Assembly: GCF_000002425.4 (NCBI RefSeq)
Contig: NC_037263.1
Location: forward strand, 11,968,951-12,032,950
Reading direction: 5' to 3'
Length of the DNA stretch: 64,000 bases
Source: Physcomitrium patens
Taxonomy: Eukaryota; Streptophyta; Bryopsida; Funariales; Funariaceae
Shown here: positions 33,127-45,178 of the stretch, piece by piece
Position numbering within the stretch: position 1 is the first letter of the stretch
Layout of the letters: every line of letters starts with the position of its first letter
Notes under the pieces: generated by a model
Told to the model about the DNA's origin: nothing
The model's database searches: none
Seen by the model: only the letters and a program-made list of their open reading frames with translations
Position numbers and translations under genes: made by a program

Positions 33127-36100
33127 CCGCATCTCTAAGTTTTTGTAACAAACAATGAATATGAACTTCATATTCTTCTACATCCTTAGAGTAAATTAAA
33201 ATATCGTCTAAGTAATAGACAGTAAAATCATCTAAAAACTCATGAAAAACATCATTCATAAGATGTTGAAAAGTAGCTGGTGCATTTGTGAGTTCAAAAA
33301 GCATGACGTTATATTCAAAGTATCCATACCTTATTTGAAATACAATCTTTCATTCATCTTCTTTTTTAATATAGACCAGATTGTATGCTCCTTGTAGATC
33401 TATTTTTGACTAGATCTTAGCTTGATTTAATTGATCAAGAAGTCTAAATATCAAAGGCAAAGGATATCTATTCTTGATAGTAATCTTGTTGAGTCCTCAA
33501 TAATCCATGCACATTTGCAATTATCTATTCTTTTTCTTCACAAATAAGATAGGAGCTCCTATATGAGATTTTGAATGGTGTATGAAATTTTTGGCGAAGT
33601 TCTCATTAATGTACTTCTTGGCAAAGTTCTCATCAATTCAGCCAACTCATTTTGTGATAAACTATAGATTGGACCAAATAGCGTCTGAGTTCCTTCTTTG
33701 AGATTAATTGAGCAATCATATAGACGATACTCTATGAGAATATCTGCATTCTTCTTCTTAAAAACATCTTGAAAATCTTGATATTAACTTAGAATTCCAC
33801 TTGAAATCTTTCCATCATTTAAAATGGCTATGGCGTAAATAAAAAAAGACGATCTTTCTTTTGTAACATGCAAAATAACTTTTCCACCTACAAATACAAG
33901 TTTAACTATATTAGACTCATGACTTTATATTGGATTAGAAAAACTCTTAATAATATTTAAAAAAAAATCAAGTTTATGAGAAATCCAATTTATCATAGGA
34001 TTATACTTTTTTAGCCATGATAAACCTAAAATAATTAGATTAGAAGGAGATATAATTATATTAAAAATTCTGCAATTATTATGACTATTTATTATTACAT
34101 CTATAGGAAATTTTCATGAATAATATCTCTAGAAGATAATGGACGACCATCTATGATTTCTACATGTACAGGTTTAATTTTTCATACTAATTGTATATTA
34201 TGACTTTTAACAAATTTTTTATCTAAAAAACAAGTAGAGACTCTTGAATCTATTAAGGCAGAGGCTTTATGGTTATTAGATCCTAAATGTACATCTATTA
34301 TAAAATAAGAAGAAGGTTTTGAGGAGAAAATAGGACCTTCATTAGGAATTGTACAAGATTTCAGGTGCACAGTCTCTATTGTAGTTAGACAAATTCGTTT
34401 TCTGACATATTTTCATCTTTGACAGTAGTACTCTTCATTTTGTAGTTGCGTTGTTTTTTTAGACAATATTCAATAGTCTGCTTAGCTTCTCCATGATATA
34501 AATATAGTCTTTTTTGACAACGACAAGTCTTTTCTTGTTCGGTAAGAAGTTTAAAATGTATTGCATTAATTTGTATTTTTTTTACTTTCAAATACTTAGT
34601 TTGAGAAGTCATGGATATTTTCATTGAATTACAATAACATTGAGGTTTTCTTATGTGATTCTCAGATTGAAACTCAAAAAGTTGATTATCACATTTCAAA
34701 ACAAAGTCAATTGCTTGACTCAATGTCTAAGGATCACGTAAATTGAGCATCAATTTCTTTACTTCATATTATAATCCGTAGAGAAATTGGTTGATGACTG
34801 CTGCATCATTCCACTTGATATCTATCACTAATTATCAAAATTGTGAAGTGTATAATATCATTGATCAATTGCCTTGTTATAAGATACAAATCTTGTTGGT
34901 TGCAATATGGATTGTATCATGTTCTCCATACATGGATCAAAATTCTACTAAAAATGCTTCCAAATTATCTAATATTGAATCACGTCATTTAAAAAATGAT
35001 AAAAATCATGATAAAGTAAAATTTGAAATTAATATTTCAATAAACTTGACTTATGATCCTTGAGTTGGATAACTTTGAGGTTGTAGTTCAATCACCAGTT
35101 GTACATGATTGATGAATCCTCAAAACTTAGATCTTGTACCATCAAACTTCTTAAGCAATCCAATTATTGGTTCCTTAAAACTGGAACGACGTTCCATTGT
35201 AGAAATAGTAGTATATCTTGGTGTAGATGTTGAAGCAACTCCAATCATCTCTATATCTTCATTGCTTGATAATCTTGTTGCTCCTTCTGGTGGTAGATTG
35301 AATTGATGCATTGCAAGCATTAATTCTTTCATTTGCTCTTGTATTTGAGCCATTGAACTTTTCATTTCAGCAAGCTCTACCATACTAGCACAATAAAATG
35401 AAAGGTGTCTATTCTCACAAAATACAATACTCAAGAATAAAAAAAAAAAAAAAAAACATCTAGAAATAATATCAATTTAGAAGAGGATAATCCGCAAATT
35501 CTAATATACTTATGTCTTATCAAAAGACAAGGTAATCCATTATTAATCAATAAAAGATAAAGCTCTGATATTATATATGCACTCTTGTCAATTTGTTAAA
35601 GACACAAATTAGAAGAAGATACATAAAGTCATGGAATCTATATCAAAAGAGAAGTGACAAAATAAAAGAAAGTATATATATTCAGGAAAGAACTGGAATG
35701 GCTATTGCCAAAGACTAGAAAACATAAGACTCTTGAAACTAGACTAAAAAGCAAAAAAAAAAGTTGACAAAAGTGAGGAAGGCCTCACTCTTGTCTCTAT
35801 ATATACTATTTAACTAAAGAATACGTGGCAACATGCTATAAGACCTCTAATATGAATCTAACTTGTAAAACACATGTCTAATTTGCAAGGCAAGTTTCTT
35901 AAGTATGTACCATATGTCCAACTTATACTACAAGTGATGAACTTGTCGACACTTGGCCTCCTTGTTGAGAAAGTTTTCAACCTATCAATCACCTATAGAC
36001 ATCTATAAAAGCAAAACAACATCTATAAAGCTTCTAGGAAGCTTTCTTTAAGATATTATCATATTTATTTACTTTGACTTGCTTTTATCTATTTTTATTA

Positions 36101-36139
36101 TCTAGATAATTATCAGGATAAATATGTATGTCCATGACA
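33127..36139 (-). mobile_element. Element F, right segment (RT, protease, gag, 5' LTR)
   Basis: Reverse transcriptase about 33,130-33,700 (YYLDDILIYS), protease about 34,000-34,370 (ALIDSRVSTCFLDKKF), gag about 34,390-35,430 (coiled N-terminus MKSSMAQIQEQMKELMLAM), leader hairpin TTTAGAA (35,476-35,482) with TTCTAA (35,499-35,504), PBS-like GCTCTGATAT at 35,562-35,571, and 5' LTR 35,594-36,139 (546 bp, TGTTAAAGACA to TCCATGACA). It is broken, with many breaks. Right of 36,139 the sequence is element G, read on the other strand, so F is inserted in G. Confidence 0.8.
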
Positions 36140-39100
36140 CCTTCAAGAAGGAGATCAACCACTATTTGGACCAATCTATAGTTTATCACAAAATGAGTTG
36201 ATTGAATTCAAAGAATATATTGAAGAAAATTCGGTCAAGAACTTCTTACATCATTCTAAATTTCTAGTATAAGCTTTAATTTTTTTTAAAGGAAAAAAAA
36301 TAAATTATTATACATATATATTAATTATTAAAAACTCAATAAGATCACCATGAAAAACAAATACCTACTACTTTTGATATTCAGACTTTTTAATTAGTTG
36401 AATCAAGATAAGATCAATATAAAAATAGATCTATAAAGAGTATACAATCTAGTATGTATCAAAGAAAGAGATGAATGGAAGACAATGTTTCAAATTAAGT
36501 ATGGATATTTTGAATATAATATCATGTCTTTTGGACTTACAAATATACCAATAGCTTTTGAACATTTAATGAATGATGCCTTTTGAGAGTTTTTGGATGA
36601 TTTTATTGTTTATTATCTAAATGATATCTTAATCTATTCTAATTATATATATAAAAAAAATAAAAAAATAAAAAAAATAAAAAAAACTAAGAGGTACAAG
36701 TTTTTATGTGAAAATAAAAAAATATATATATTTTTTTATTATTCAAATTAACTTCTTAGAATACATTATTTCAAATGATATACTTATGATAGATCCTAAG
36801 AAAGTTCAAACTATTATATATTGAAAGATTTCAAAAATAATAAAAGATGTCCAATGCTTTTTGGAATTTGCTAACTATTATTGGATCTTTATCAAGGACT
36901 TTTCTTAAATTATAGCTCCACTTGTATATTTGACTTGTAAAGACAAACTTTAATGGAATCAAGAACTGGAAGTAGTATTTGAAACTTTAAAGATAGCCTT
37001 TATTTTTGTATCAATCTTGTATTGTATTGACTTTTCTAAGCCATTTGTTATGGAAATAGATGCATTAATCTTTTCTTTAGATGAAATATTATCAAAAATA
37101 GAAATAGATGATAAACTTCATCTAATAGCTTTTTATTTTAGAATATTTTTAATAACTAAGATCAATTACAATATCCACAAGAAAGAACTTCTTATAATTG
37201 TGGATTTGTTTCGAGAATGGTGTCATTATCTAAAAGGTGCTTTTAATTCAATCACCGTATATATGGATCACAAGAAGATTAGGTATTTCATGTCAGCATG
37301 CATTTTGAATCGTTGCCAAATTTGTTGGAATATGTCCTTATCAAGTTTCAAATTCAAAATCATTTATTGATGACAAAAATAATAAGATTTATTAGATGCA
37401 TGTTTTAGACAATCTTACCTTATATCAAAGGAAGGAAATGTTGCTTTTCATCAACAATAGATAATTCTCTTAAAGCCAAAGCATCTTTATTTTTAAGCAA
37501 TAAAATCAATACTAACTATTGATTCAACTTTCATTAAGTAATTTTAGTCAAGTATATCTTTTGATCCTCTTATTTATGATATTAGGAGAAATCCTTCAAA
37601 GTTTCATTGTACTTTATAGTTTGAATTCAAAAAAAATATATTATATTTTAATTAGTATTTATGTGTTTCAAAAGATAAAGTTCAATTACATGTTCTTTAG
37701 GCTTATGATGACTTTCTAGCAACATGACATTTTGAGTACAATAAGGTTTTAGAGCTAATATCTACGGATTTCTAGTAGTTCCAAATATAAAAGGTCGTGA
37801 AGGATTTCGTACAAATATATAATATTTGCTCAAGATTAAAAACTCCTTTTCATCAATTTTATGGACTTCTACAACTATTATCCATCTCAAAAAAACCATG
37901 GTCTTTTGTTTCTATGGTTTTTATCACAAATCTTTCAATCTTAGGTTCTTATGACTTTATATTTATGATAGTAGATTATTTCACTAAAATGGCATATTTA
38001 TACTTTGTAAAAAATCTATTTTAGATAAAGAAACAACTAAAATTTTCTTTGAAAATATCTATTACTATTATAGATTATATAAAGATACTATATTGGATTG
38101 GAAAACTGAATTTATATCAAGATTTTGGATAATGTTTTTTAAAATTTCAAAGATGTTTGTTGTATACAACAAACACCTTTCTTTGTTAAATATAGTTATC
38201 ATCTACAATTTGATGCTTTTGAATTTTTAAAAGTTATTAATCTTGTGGCAAAAGATTTGGCAAATCATTTATCTAAGCTATATACAACAATAAAGGCACA
38301 ACTAAAAGAAGCTCAAAAATAATAAAAAAAAAAATAATACAAATGCCTACTGCAAGGAACAACGTCATTTCTACATTGCTGATAAGGTATGGTTACTTTA
38401 TTGTAATATTAAAATTATTTGCCCTTGTGACAAATTCGATTACCATAGACTTGGATCATTTTTTATTTGTAAATAAGTCAATCTAATTGCTTATCAATTA
38501 CATCTACCAAATCTATGAAAATTCATCATGTATTTTACATATTTCTTTTGAAGCCATATAAGATAGTAAATATCCTAAGAAGGAGATAAATACCACTGCC
38601 TCTTATAGAAGTGGATAATAATAAAGAATTGAAGATAGAAGAAGTCTTAGATTTGAGATGGCACTAACTTATGTTAAAATAACTTATTCATTGGTATAGA
38701 TACGATATTAGAAAATGTACATGAGAGCCAATAAAAAATCTTATAAATATAGTAAAGAAGGTCAAAGCTTTTCATCAATGATATTTTCAAAATTAAGATG
38801 AAGGATAATAAACCTTTGTTATAAAAGAAACACAATTTAAAAAAGATTGCATTCTAATTTCTATCTTTATTTGTAATTTCTATATAAATTGTGGCATAAG
38901 GAGAAAGAGAATCAATAGTAAGCATATTCAATTCTAGAGCCATTATTTATTGACATAATAGATGAAACATTGCAATTATTATAACCTTCAAGACTACATA
39001 ATAGGGATGAAGATCTTAAAGAATAACATGTTTTTACTTGAATAGATGGCAAGCTACAATGCATTTGATATCACAACCTTCAAAAGAATTCTTGATGTTT

Positions 39101-39916
39101 GGTGATTTTATCAAAGATAGGAATGGCTCTTGATAATATTATAAATATTTTCTTTGAATGTAATTAGGAAGGTTTCAATAATGATCAAATAATATGGTGG
39201 TTTTTCTACCTTTGAATGGTATATTATTGATGGCTAAGAAAACCTTTCAACTACCTTCAAAAGAAACAAAGATTAGAACATGTGGCAAATATAATTTATT
39301 GCATCTTACACTTCTTCAACATATAATCACTATTCCTTATAAAACTCATTTCTAGAAGGGAAAATAATATCAATGACATGTATTTATTATAGTCATTATT
39401 TAAATAATATGAATAAATAGAAGTAAATTAATTTCATAATATCTTATAGAAAAGCTTCCTAGAAGCTTCATAGAAATTATTTTGACTTTACATGTATTTG
39501 TAGTTGATTGCTACATTAGAAACTTAGTCAACAAGTTAACCATGTGCTAGACATATTGATAGCTTGAAAAATAAGTTAATTATATGGTGTCTATATAGAA
39601 AACTAGCCTTGTAAGTTAAGATATGTATCATACAAAGTCAACACGTTTTGGAGGTCTTATAAAACATCACCACATAGCTCCTAGATAGATAGTATATAGA
39701 AGCAAGAATAAATCATTTTTCACTCTTGTCAATTCTTTACTTTCTTCTAGTTTAGTTTTAATAATTCTCTAGTTTTCTTGTCTTTTTCCAATAGCCATTC
39801 CAATTTTATTTAATATATATATATATATATATATATATCTTTATTTCTATTTTTTCATACTTCTTTGAAAAAGCCTTACTTATTTATTTGCTTTCATTGA
39901 GTTCTTGTCCTTAACA
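36140..39916 (+). mobile_element. Element G: oldest Tcn1-like chromovirus, outermost host of the nest
   Basis: Read on +, its left half lies left of the window beyond elements A-F. Parts: start of reverse transcriptase about 36,150-36,250, RT continuing to about 36,900, RNase H about 37,020-37,370 (MYCIDFSKPFVMEIDA), integrase zinc region and core about 37,500-38,350 (YDFIFMIVDYFTKMAY), a chromodomain-like end about 38,610-38,790 (including EPIKNLINIV), 3' untranslated region, and 3' LTR 39,374-39,916 (543 bp, TGACATGTATT to GTCCTTAACA). It is heavily broken and extremely AT-rich, so old. The chromodomain-like end supports placing the whole A/B/C/F/G family among chromoviruses. Confidence 0.75.
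39374..39916 (+). repeat. 3' LTR of element G
   Basis: 543 bp in the sense orientation, the mirror image of the LTRs of A, B, C and F. It retains a CTTCCTAGAAGCTTC cluster near 39,450, a TAGTATATAG TATA-like word near 39,690, and a (TA)n tract at 39,812-39,838. The right edge of the nested stack is at 39,916. Confidence 0.72.
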
Positions 39917-42900
39917 TTAATTTATATCCAAAGTATCAAATTTTAGATAATATTTTTAAAAAAAAAAATACCAAAATTCAAAGTCTAGTCAATAAATCTT
40001 TATATTCATTTTTATTTAGTTTGGTATATTTTTAACTTCAATGAATTTATTGATAGAATATTTTTTTATCAATATAATATTTAAAATTAATATTTAATAA
40101 CCATAATTTTAAATATAAATTTATAAGATTTATTACTAAAATTAAATTAATTCTGCTAATATTTGACTACAACATTGCACCAAGTGATTACATCTATTAC
40201 CTACTTACTTGTGCTTCTACCTACAAGTTCTAAACTAATCTTCACTAACAAATTCTAAACTCCAATGTTGTTAAATTGGTAGAAAGACCTTTAACATCTT
40301 CTATATACTTTAATCATATACCACTAGGTATTCCAAGATCTTAACTACATTTTTTTTATGGTAAACTTCATGTCAGTATTTTCTTCTTGTTTCTATAAGA
40401 CTTGCCAATTCATCCTATCCAAACATAACATGCCTTCATCTCTTATATATCTTGTATTTTTTATATTACTAACTCTACAAACAAGTTTATTGTTCACCAT
40501 TACTTTGAAGGTCATCAACATATAGGTTTATGAATATGATATATGTCTAAAAAATACATATCCATAAGCTTTGTATTACCATCAATCTCAAGGACAAAAT
40601 ACAAAAAATTATTAAACTTGGCTTATTTAATAATAACCTTTAAAATGCTTGTAATTACTAGTTTATAATATATACTATAATAAATCTACTTCATTTATTT
40701 AAAGACACTTTGATTGTATTTTTAATTTTGGTATAAATTTATTTTTATTTATTAAAAACCATATTTTTAGTTTTGTGACTTGCACCAAGTTACAATTAAT
40801 TTTTTTTATATTTATTACAAATCCATAATGTCATTAATAATAAAATTTATAAGCCTTTATATAGAGACATTTTTATTGACTTTTGTATTAAATTATTGAA
40901 ATAAATTCATATTTCTATGCTTAGTCTTTTGTGCAATATCTTATCTAATATCCTAAGCTTTGCAATGTAGGCTAAAAGAAATTATTCAAATCAGACTCTA
41001 CTATTGTTACTTCATTCAAAATTCTATGAAAATAATGTTATTAATGTAATAAATCAAGTTGTATGTGGCTCACATGCTTTCAAAATTCAAACACTCAATT
41101 TTGACAATCTAAAATCACTTCTCCTTTTAAACTTATAACAATTACTACAATCTCATCCACATTATTGGTCTCAATCCCACAACTTGAAACAAAGCCAATT
41201 ATTTCATGGTTCCTCTCTCATTATAAGTACTTATATATAAGTAGTATCTATCATCACTATATTAATGTATTATTTCAAAATCAACTTGAAAATTTATTGA
41301 ATATCTAGATGTAGAAGGATTTGATCTTATCTTCAAATTAGATTTAGAATCTAAAAACTTAAATTTATAAGGTATTTAGAAACACCTTTAAGGCAATCTT
41401 AAACCATCTAAAATATCTTATTATATAATATTCAACTTCAATAAATCTTAAAAAATCATTTCAATTTTTTTATTTAAATCTTAAATAAGTTATAAAAAAT
41501 ATCAAAAAAATCTTAAAGAAATTATAAAAAAGTCATATGAAAATTAAGATAATTCTTTGGTAAAACTTAATTTAAATTTAATTAAATATTAATTATATCA
41601 CAATCAAAATTTAATTAAATCCTAAGAAAAGCTTAATTGAATCTTAATAAAATTCAAAAAAAATCTTTAAAATCTTAATCAAACTTCAAACAAATTTTTT
41701 TTAAATTAATCCAACCTTTAATAAATTATATAGAAGATTTTAAATCTTAATAATTACTATTTAAATTATTAATCTTAATTCAAATTTTTTTATATATTTT
41801 ATTTTATTATTAAAAAATATAAATAATTTGAAGTTAATATAATATAAAAATTCAAAGAAAATGCTCCTAATCTACTTAGATATTAGTTTTTTTCTTTTTT
41901 CAAGCTTAATGGAAAAAATTTAGAATTAATGTCTCTTTTTTTAGATTACTAAATTATTTTTAAATTTTGTAAGAATCTTAAAAACTTGGTCAACAATGGC
42001 TTTGAAGAAATTGAGTACATACGGACTTTATGAAAGCATTGCAAAGTTAGAGTTTTTTTTAGTGATTCTATTTCAAGTTAAATAAAAAAAAAAATGAATT
42101 TGGGTGAAATATGTAAGTTTTTAACATTCTTCTTAAAATCTTAATCAATCTTGCTTTCAAACTTTGCTCTTCAAGTAACAAAAAAGATTTCATGTTTGCC
42201 ATAGGTATACAGTTTTATACCTTAGGATTTGGTTTCAATCCTAGTTTATAATTAGTCCATTTTATGTACAAAACTAAGATTTTTGTAAGAAAGTTTTGCT
42301 GAAAGTTACTCTTTACTTTTATCTTAAGATACCAAATGTTATTTTTGCTAACCTTATTTGCATTGTCTAATTTATGATACTCAAAAGTAAGTATAAGTAT
42401 TTTTTTTATAAAATGATAATATTAGCATTAAATTATTTTACTACCTTTTAACTTTTATCAATTTTTTTAAAATATATTTCTAATATATATTAAAATAATT
42501 TCTACTATGATATAATTTTTTTTTCTTTTGCCCAATAGCCATATTACAATACAACAACACTATCTATTTCAAGTACACAATCAATGCTAACAAGCACCAA
42601 TATTATTTCTACTATCTCTAAACTAAAACCTTCATTAAAAAATAATTTGGCTATTAAATCTACATTGGCTATATATTTGACATAAATAAAAGATCTTTGT
42701 ATAGCAAAAGTAATTCTTATTTTATTGTGATATAAATAGTTCTCATTTGTATAATAGCATTATATCTTTTTTTACTAAGAAATTAAATTAATTATTGATT
42801 TATATTTATTTCTTTATATATATTTTGAAAAATATATATTTGGTTTGATTTGAATGATTTCTTGTATTTTTAAAATATAAATTATGTTTTTTAAAGAAAT

Positions 42901-43841
42901 AAATAAAAAAAAATCTTTTATAAGCTTCGAAGATTGATAATTATAGAATGAGCAAGTAATTAACTTTATTATATTTTGGATTTTAAAAGAAATAAAAAAT
43001 ATAAAAATATGAAAAAATGATTGTAAAATTTAAATTAGATATAAAAGTAAAGAGTTTGTTGTAATTTTAGTATATTTATAGTATTTGGATAATAATGAGT
43101 GCTTGTAAAGGATGCTCAACATTTTTGATGTAAATAGAAGTGAATACATTAAGATAGAAGAGTTTATGAGATCAATACAAAGACATAAAATAATGGTGAA
43201 TACATTTAATACTAAATGGTTCTTTAGTTAGAACAATTTAAAATATTAGATTAAGATCAATGAATATATTGTGGTACTTAAAATATAAAAAAACTATATT
43301 TAGTTTTTATTAAACTTCGATGTTTTTACTTTGGTAACTCAAATAATTCAAATACAAGTTTTCATATGTAACTTTTAAAGCATTAATAATTCAAATTATA
43401 GAACTTAAAGCTTGGAATGATTTTCAATTAGAGAATCCTTCAAAATGATGTTAGTATTTTTTAAAATCAGCCAATAGTAGAAATCTTGTCACTCATTGTG
43501 CATCTTATAGTTTTGTTTTAGCTTAGACTAAGAATCATTCTCCAATCAATCAATACACTAAATAATCAAAAAAAAAAAAAAAAAAAAAAAAAACTCTTTG
43601 ACTTGTAACAAAATTTGGTTGAAATTTTGAACTATCAAACTATGGACTAATTTATATTTGAAGTGCAAAAATTTGGATAATGTAATTATTGAAGAAATAC
43701 TAGGATTTGGATTATTGAAAGTCTTTGTGCTAACTTTTCCTTAGTTTTATATATTTTTTACTTTGATAATTTTATTGATAGAATACTTTTTAGTCAAAAT
43801 AACATCAAAATTTAATACTATACAATTTCATACAGAAAAAT
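39917..43841. other. AT-rich decayed intergenic DNA
   Basis: No coding region is supported. Composition is extremely AT-rich. A segment near 41,390-41,770 is built from recurring AATCTTAA-like words. A roughly 75-bp stretch with TTTATTGATAGAATA at about 40,020-40,095 has a diverged partner at about 43,755-43,830. An A26 run lies at 43,568-43,593. This looks like old transposon debris, but I cannot assign it. Confidence 0.6.
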
Positions 43842-44032
43842 GTTAAATAAATCCAAATTTTTACTGAATCAACTTCCATCCATCTCAACCATCATAAAAA
43901 AACTATAATGGCCTTTGAATTCATTTCTCCACTATTAGATATGCAACTAATAAAAACCAACCACATTCATCACAATTATCATATTCTTCATCAAGGATGG
44001 ATCTATTTGATAAAAGCATGGATCTATTTAAC
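43842..44032. mobile_element. Small foldback (MITE-like) element, copy 1
   Basis: 191 bp with inverted ends GTTAAATAAATCCA and, on the other strand, GTTAAATAGATCCA (13 of 14 match). The left half is homologous to the reverse complement of the copy ending at 61,126, sharing TTTACTRAAT, CATCATMAAAA and TTCTCCACTA. No coding capacity. No clear target duplication is visible. Confidence 0.55.
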
Positions 44033-45178
44033 ATTCTCCATCATATATCGTCTATTTAGATGCATCTATTTATAATACTCATTAACCTTGAAAAATATTT
44101 AAAAACCCAATATTTTTAAAATAACAATTAATATTTAATTTTAATAATAAATAAATAAATTTGTATTATATAAAAGTATCTTTAAATTTTAAATTTTAAA
44201 GTCATCAACTATTATTTTTTAAATATTTATTCTAAAAAAAATTAACAAACTATTCTTAAATCTTAAAATTAATTTAAAAAATATATTTTAGTATAAAAAA
44301 TACACACTAAAAAACTAATATATACATCAATTGAAATTAAAAGAATTAAATTCTTTATCCCTGGTTATTTCATTGAAGTCCCAACTAGTTAAACTAGGAG
44401 CTTAATATAATCAAGTAAGATTGAGCATTTGATTGTTGGGAAGGACAAGAACCTTTAGAATAGGTCCCAAGCCTATGCTTGAGGATTATATACTTATAAG
44501 TATCTTCATCTATAAATAAAGTGATGAAATTTTGATACCAGGAATGGAAGAAAAGAAAAAAAAAAAAAAAAAAAAAAAAAAAACATACAAGAAAATGCAA
44601 ACGAGGATCCATTAGGATGGCAAGCACCGACCCACCTATGGACGAATTTGCGACTGAATGGATGATAAATAATGGATGGATGAAGAAGGGGATGGAATTC
44701 GGAGCGAGAATGTAGGATAAGGGAATCCACAATGGAGAGAGAGAGAGAGTAGAGACGTGGCCGCGGCGTCTGCGTGACGACCCCGTGTTGGAGAAGCAAT
44801 CCGACTTGGCTGTGTCGTGATCTGGCACAGCTGGAGCTCTCGAATCGAAGCAACAACAGTCATGCTCACTTGGATCATAATTTGTTTGCTTCACCAGCAA
44901 TGCGGCAAACTCGAGGCAGCAGCATCACCATTACCCCACACACTTGAAACCGATTGAAGCGTGCACTGGCAGAGGTCGGAGATGGCCTGTTGTTGAATCT
45001 ATCTAGGTCATTCGTTGTTGCACTGCGAGATTTGGTCCCATGCTGCAATTGATACATCCCACTTCTCGACTGCTTGATCACTCGCTTCTTCATTCGTGAG
45101 CTCGTTCTTGCCACTGTTTGAGATTCGTCGTGAGAGGAACCGTGGGTGTTGGTTTCAGACCGGGTGTATGGAGTAACG
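44033..45178 (+). promoter_or_regulatory. Upstream region of the GH27 gene
   Basis: Composition changes from AT-rich to balanced at about 44,600, just after an A28 run (44,556-44,583). A GA-repeat at about 44,732-44,749 lies within 450 bp of the start codon, a common kind of plant promoter or leader element. I see no convincing TATA box. Frames on the - strand here are low-complexity and unsupported. The range is treated as promoter plus 5' leader by position only. Confidence 0.4.

Noticed and set aside
43568-43593. A26 run as the tail of a retroposed gene
   Set aside because: No coding similarity or target duplication flanks it.
44394-44900. 168-residue - strand frame with a polyphenylalanine run
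   Set aside because: The run is the complement of the A28 tract at 44,556-44,583; the rest has no recognisable domain.
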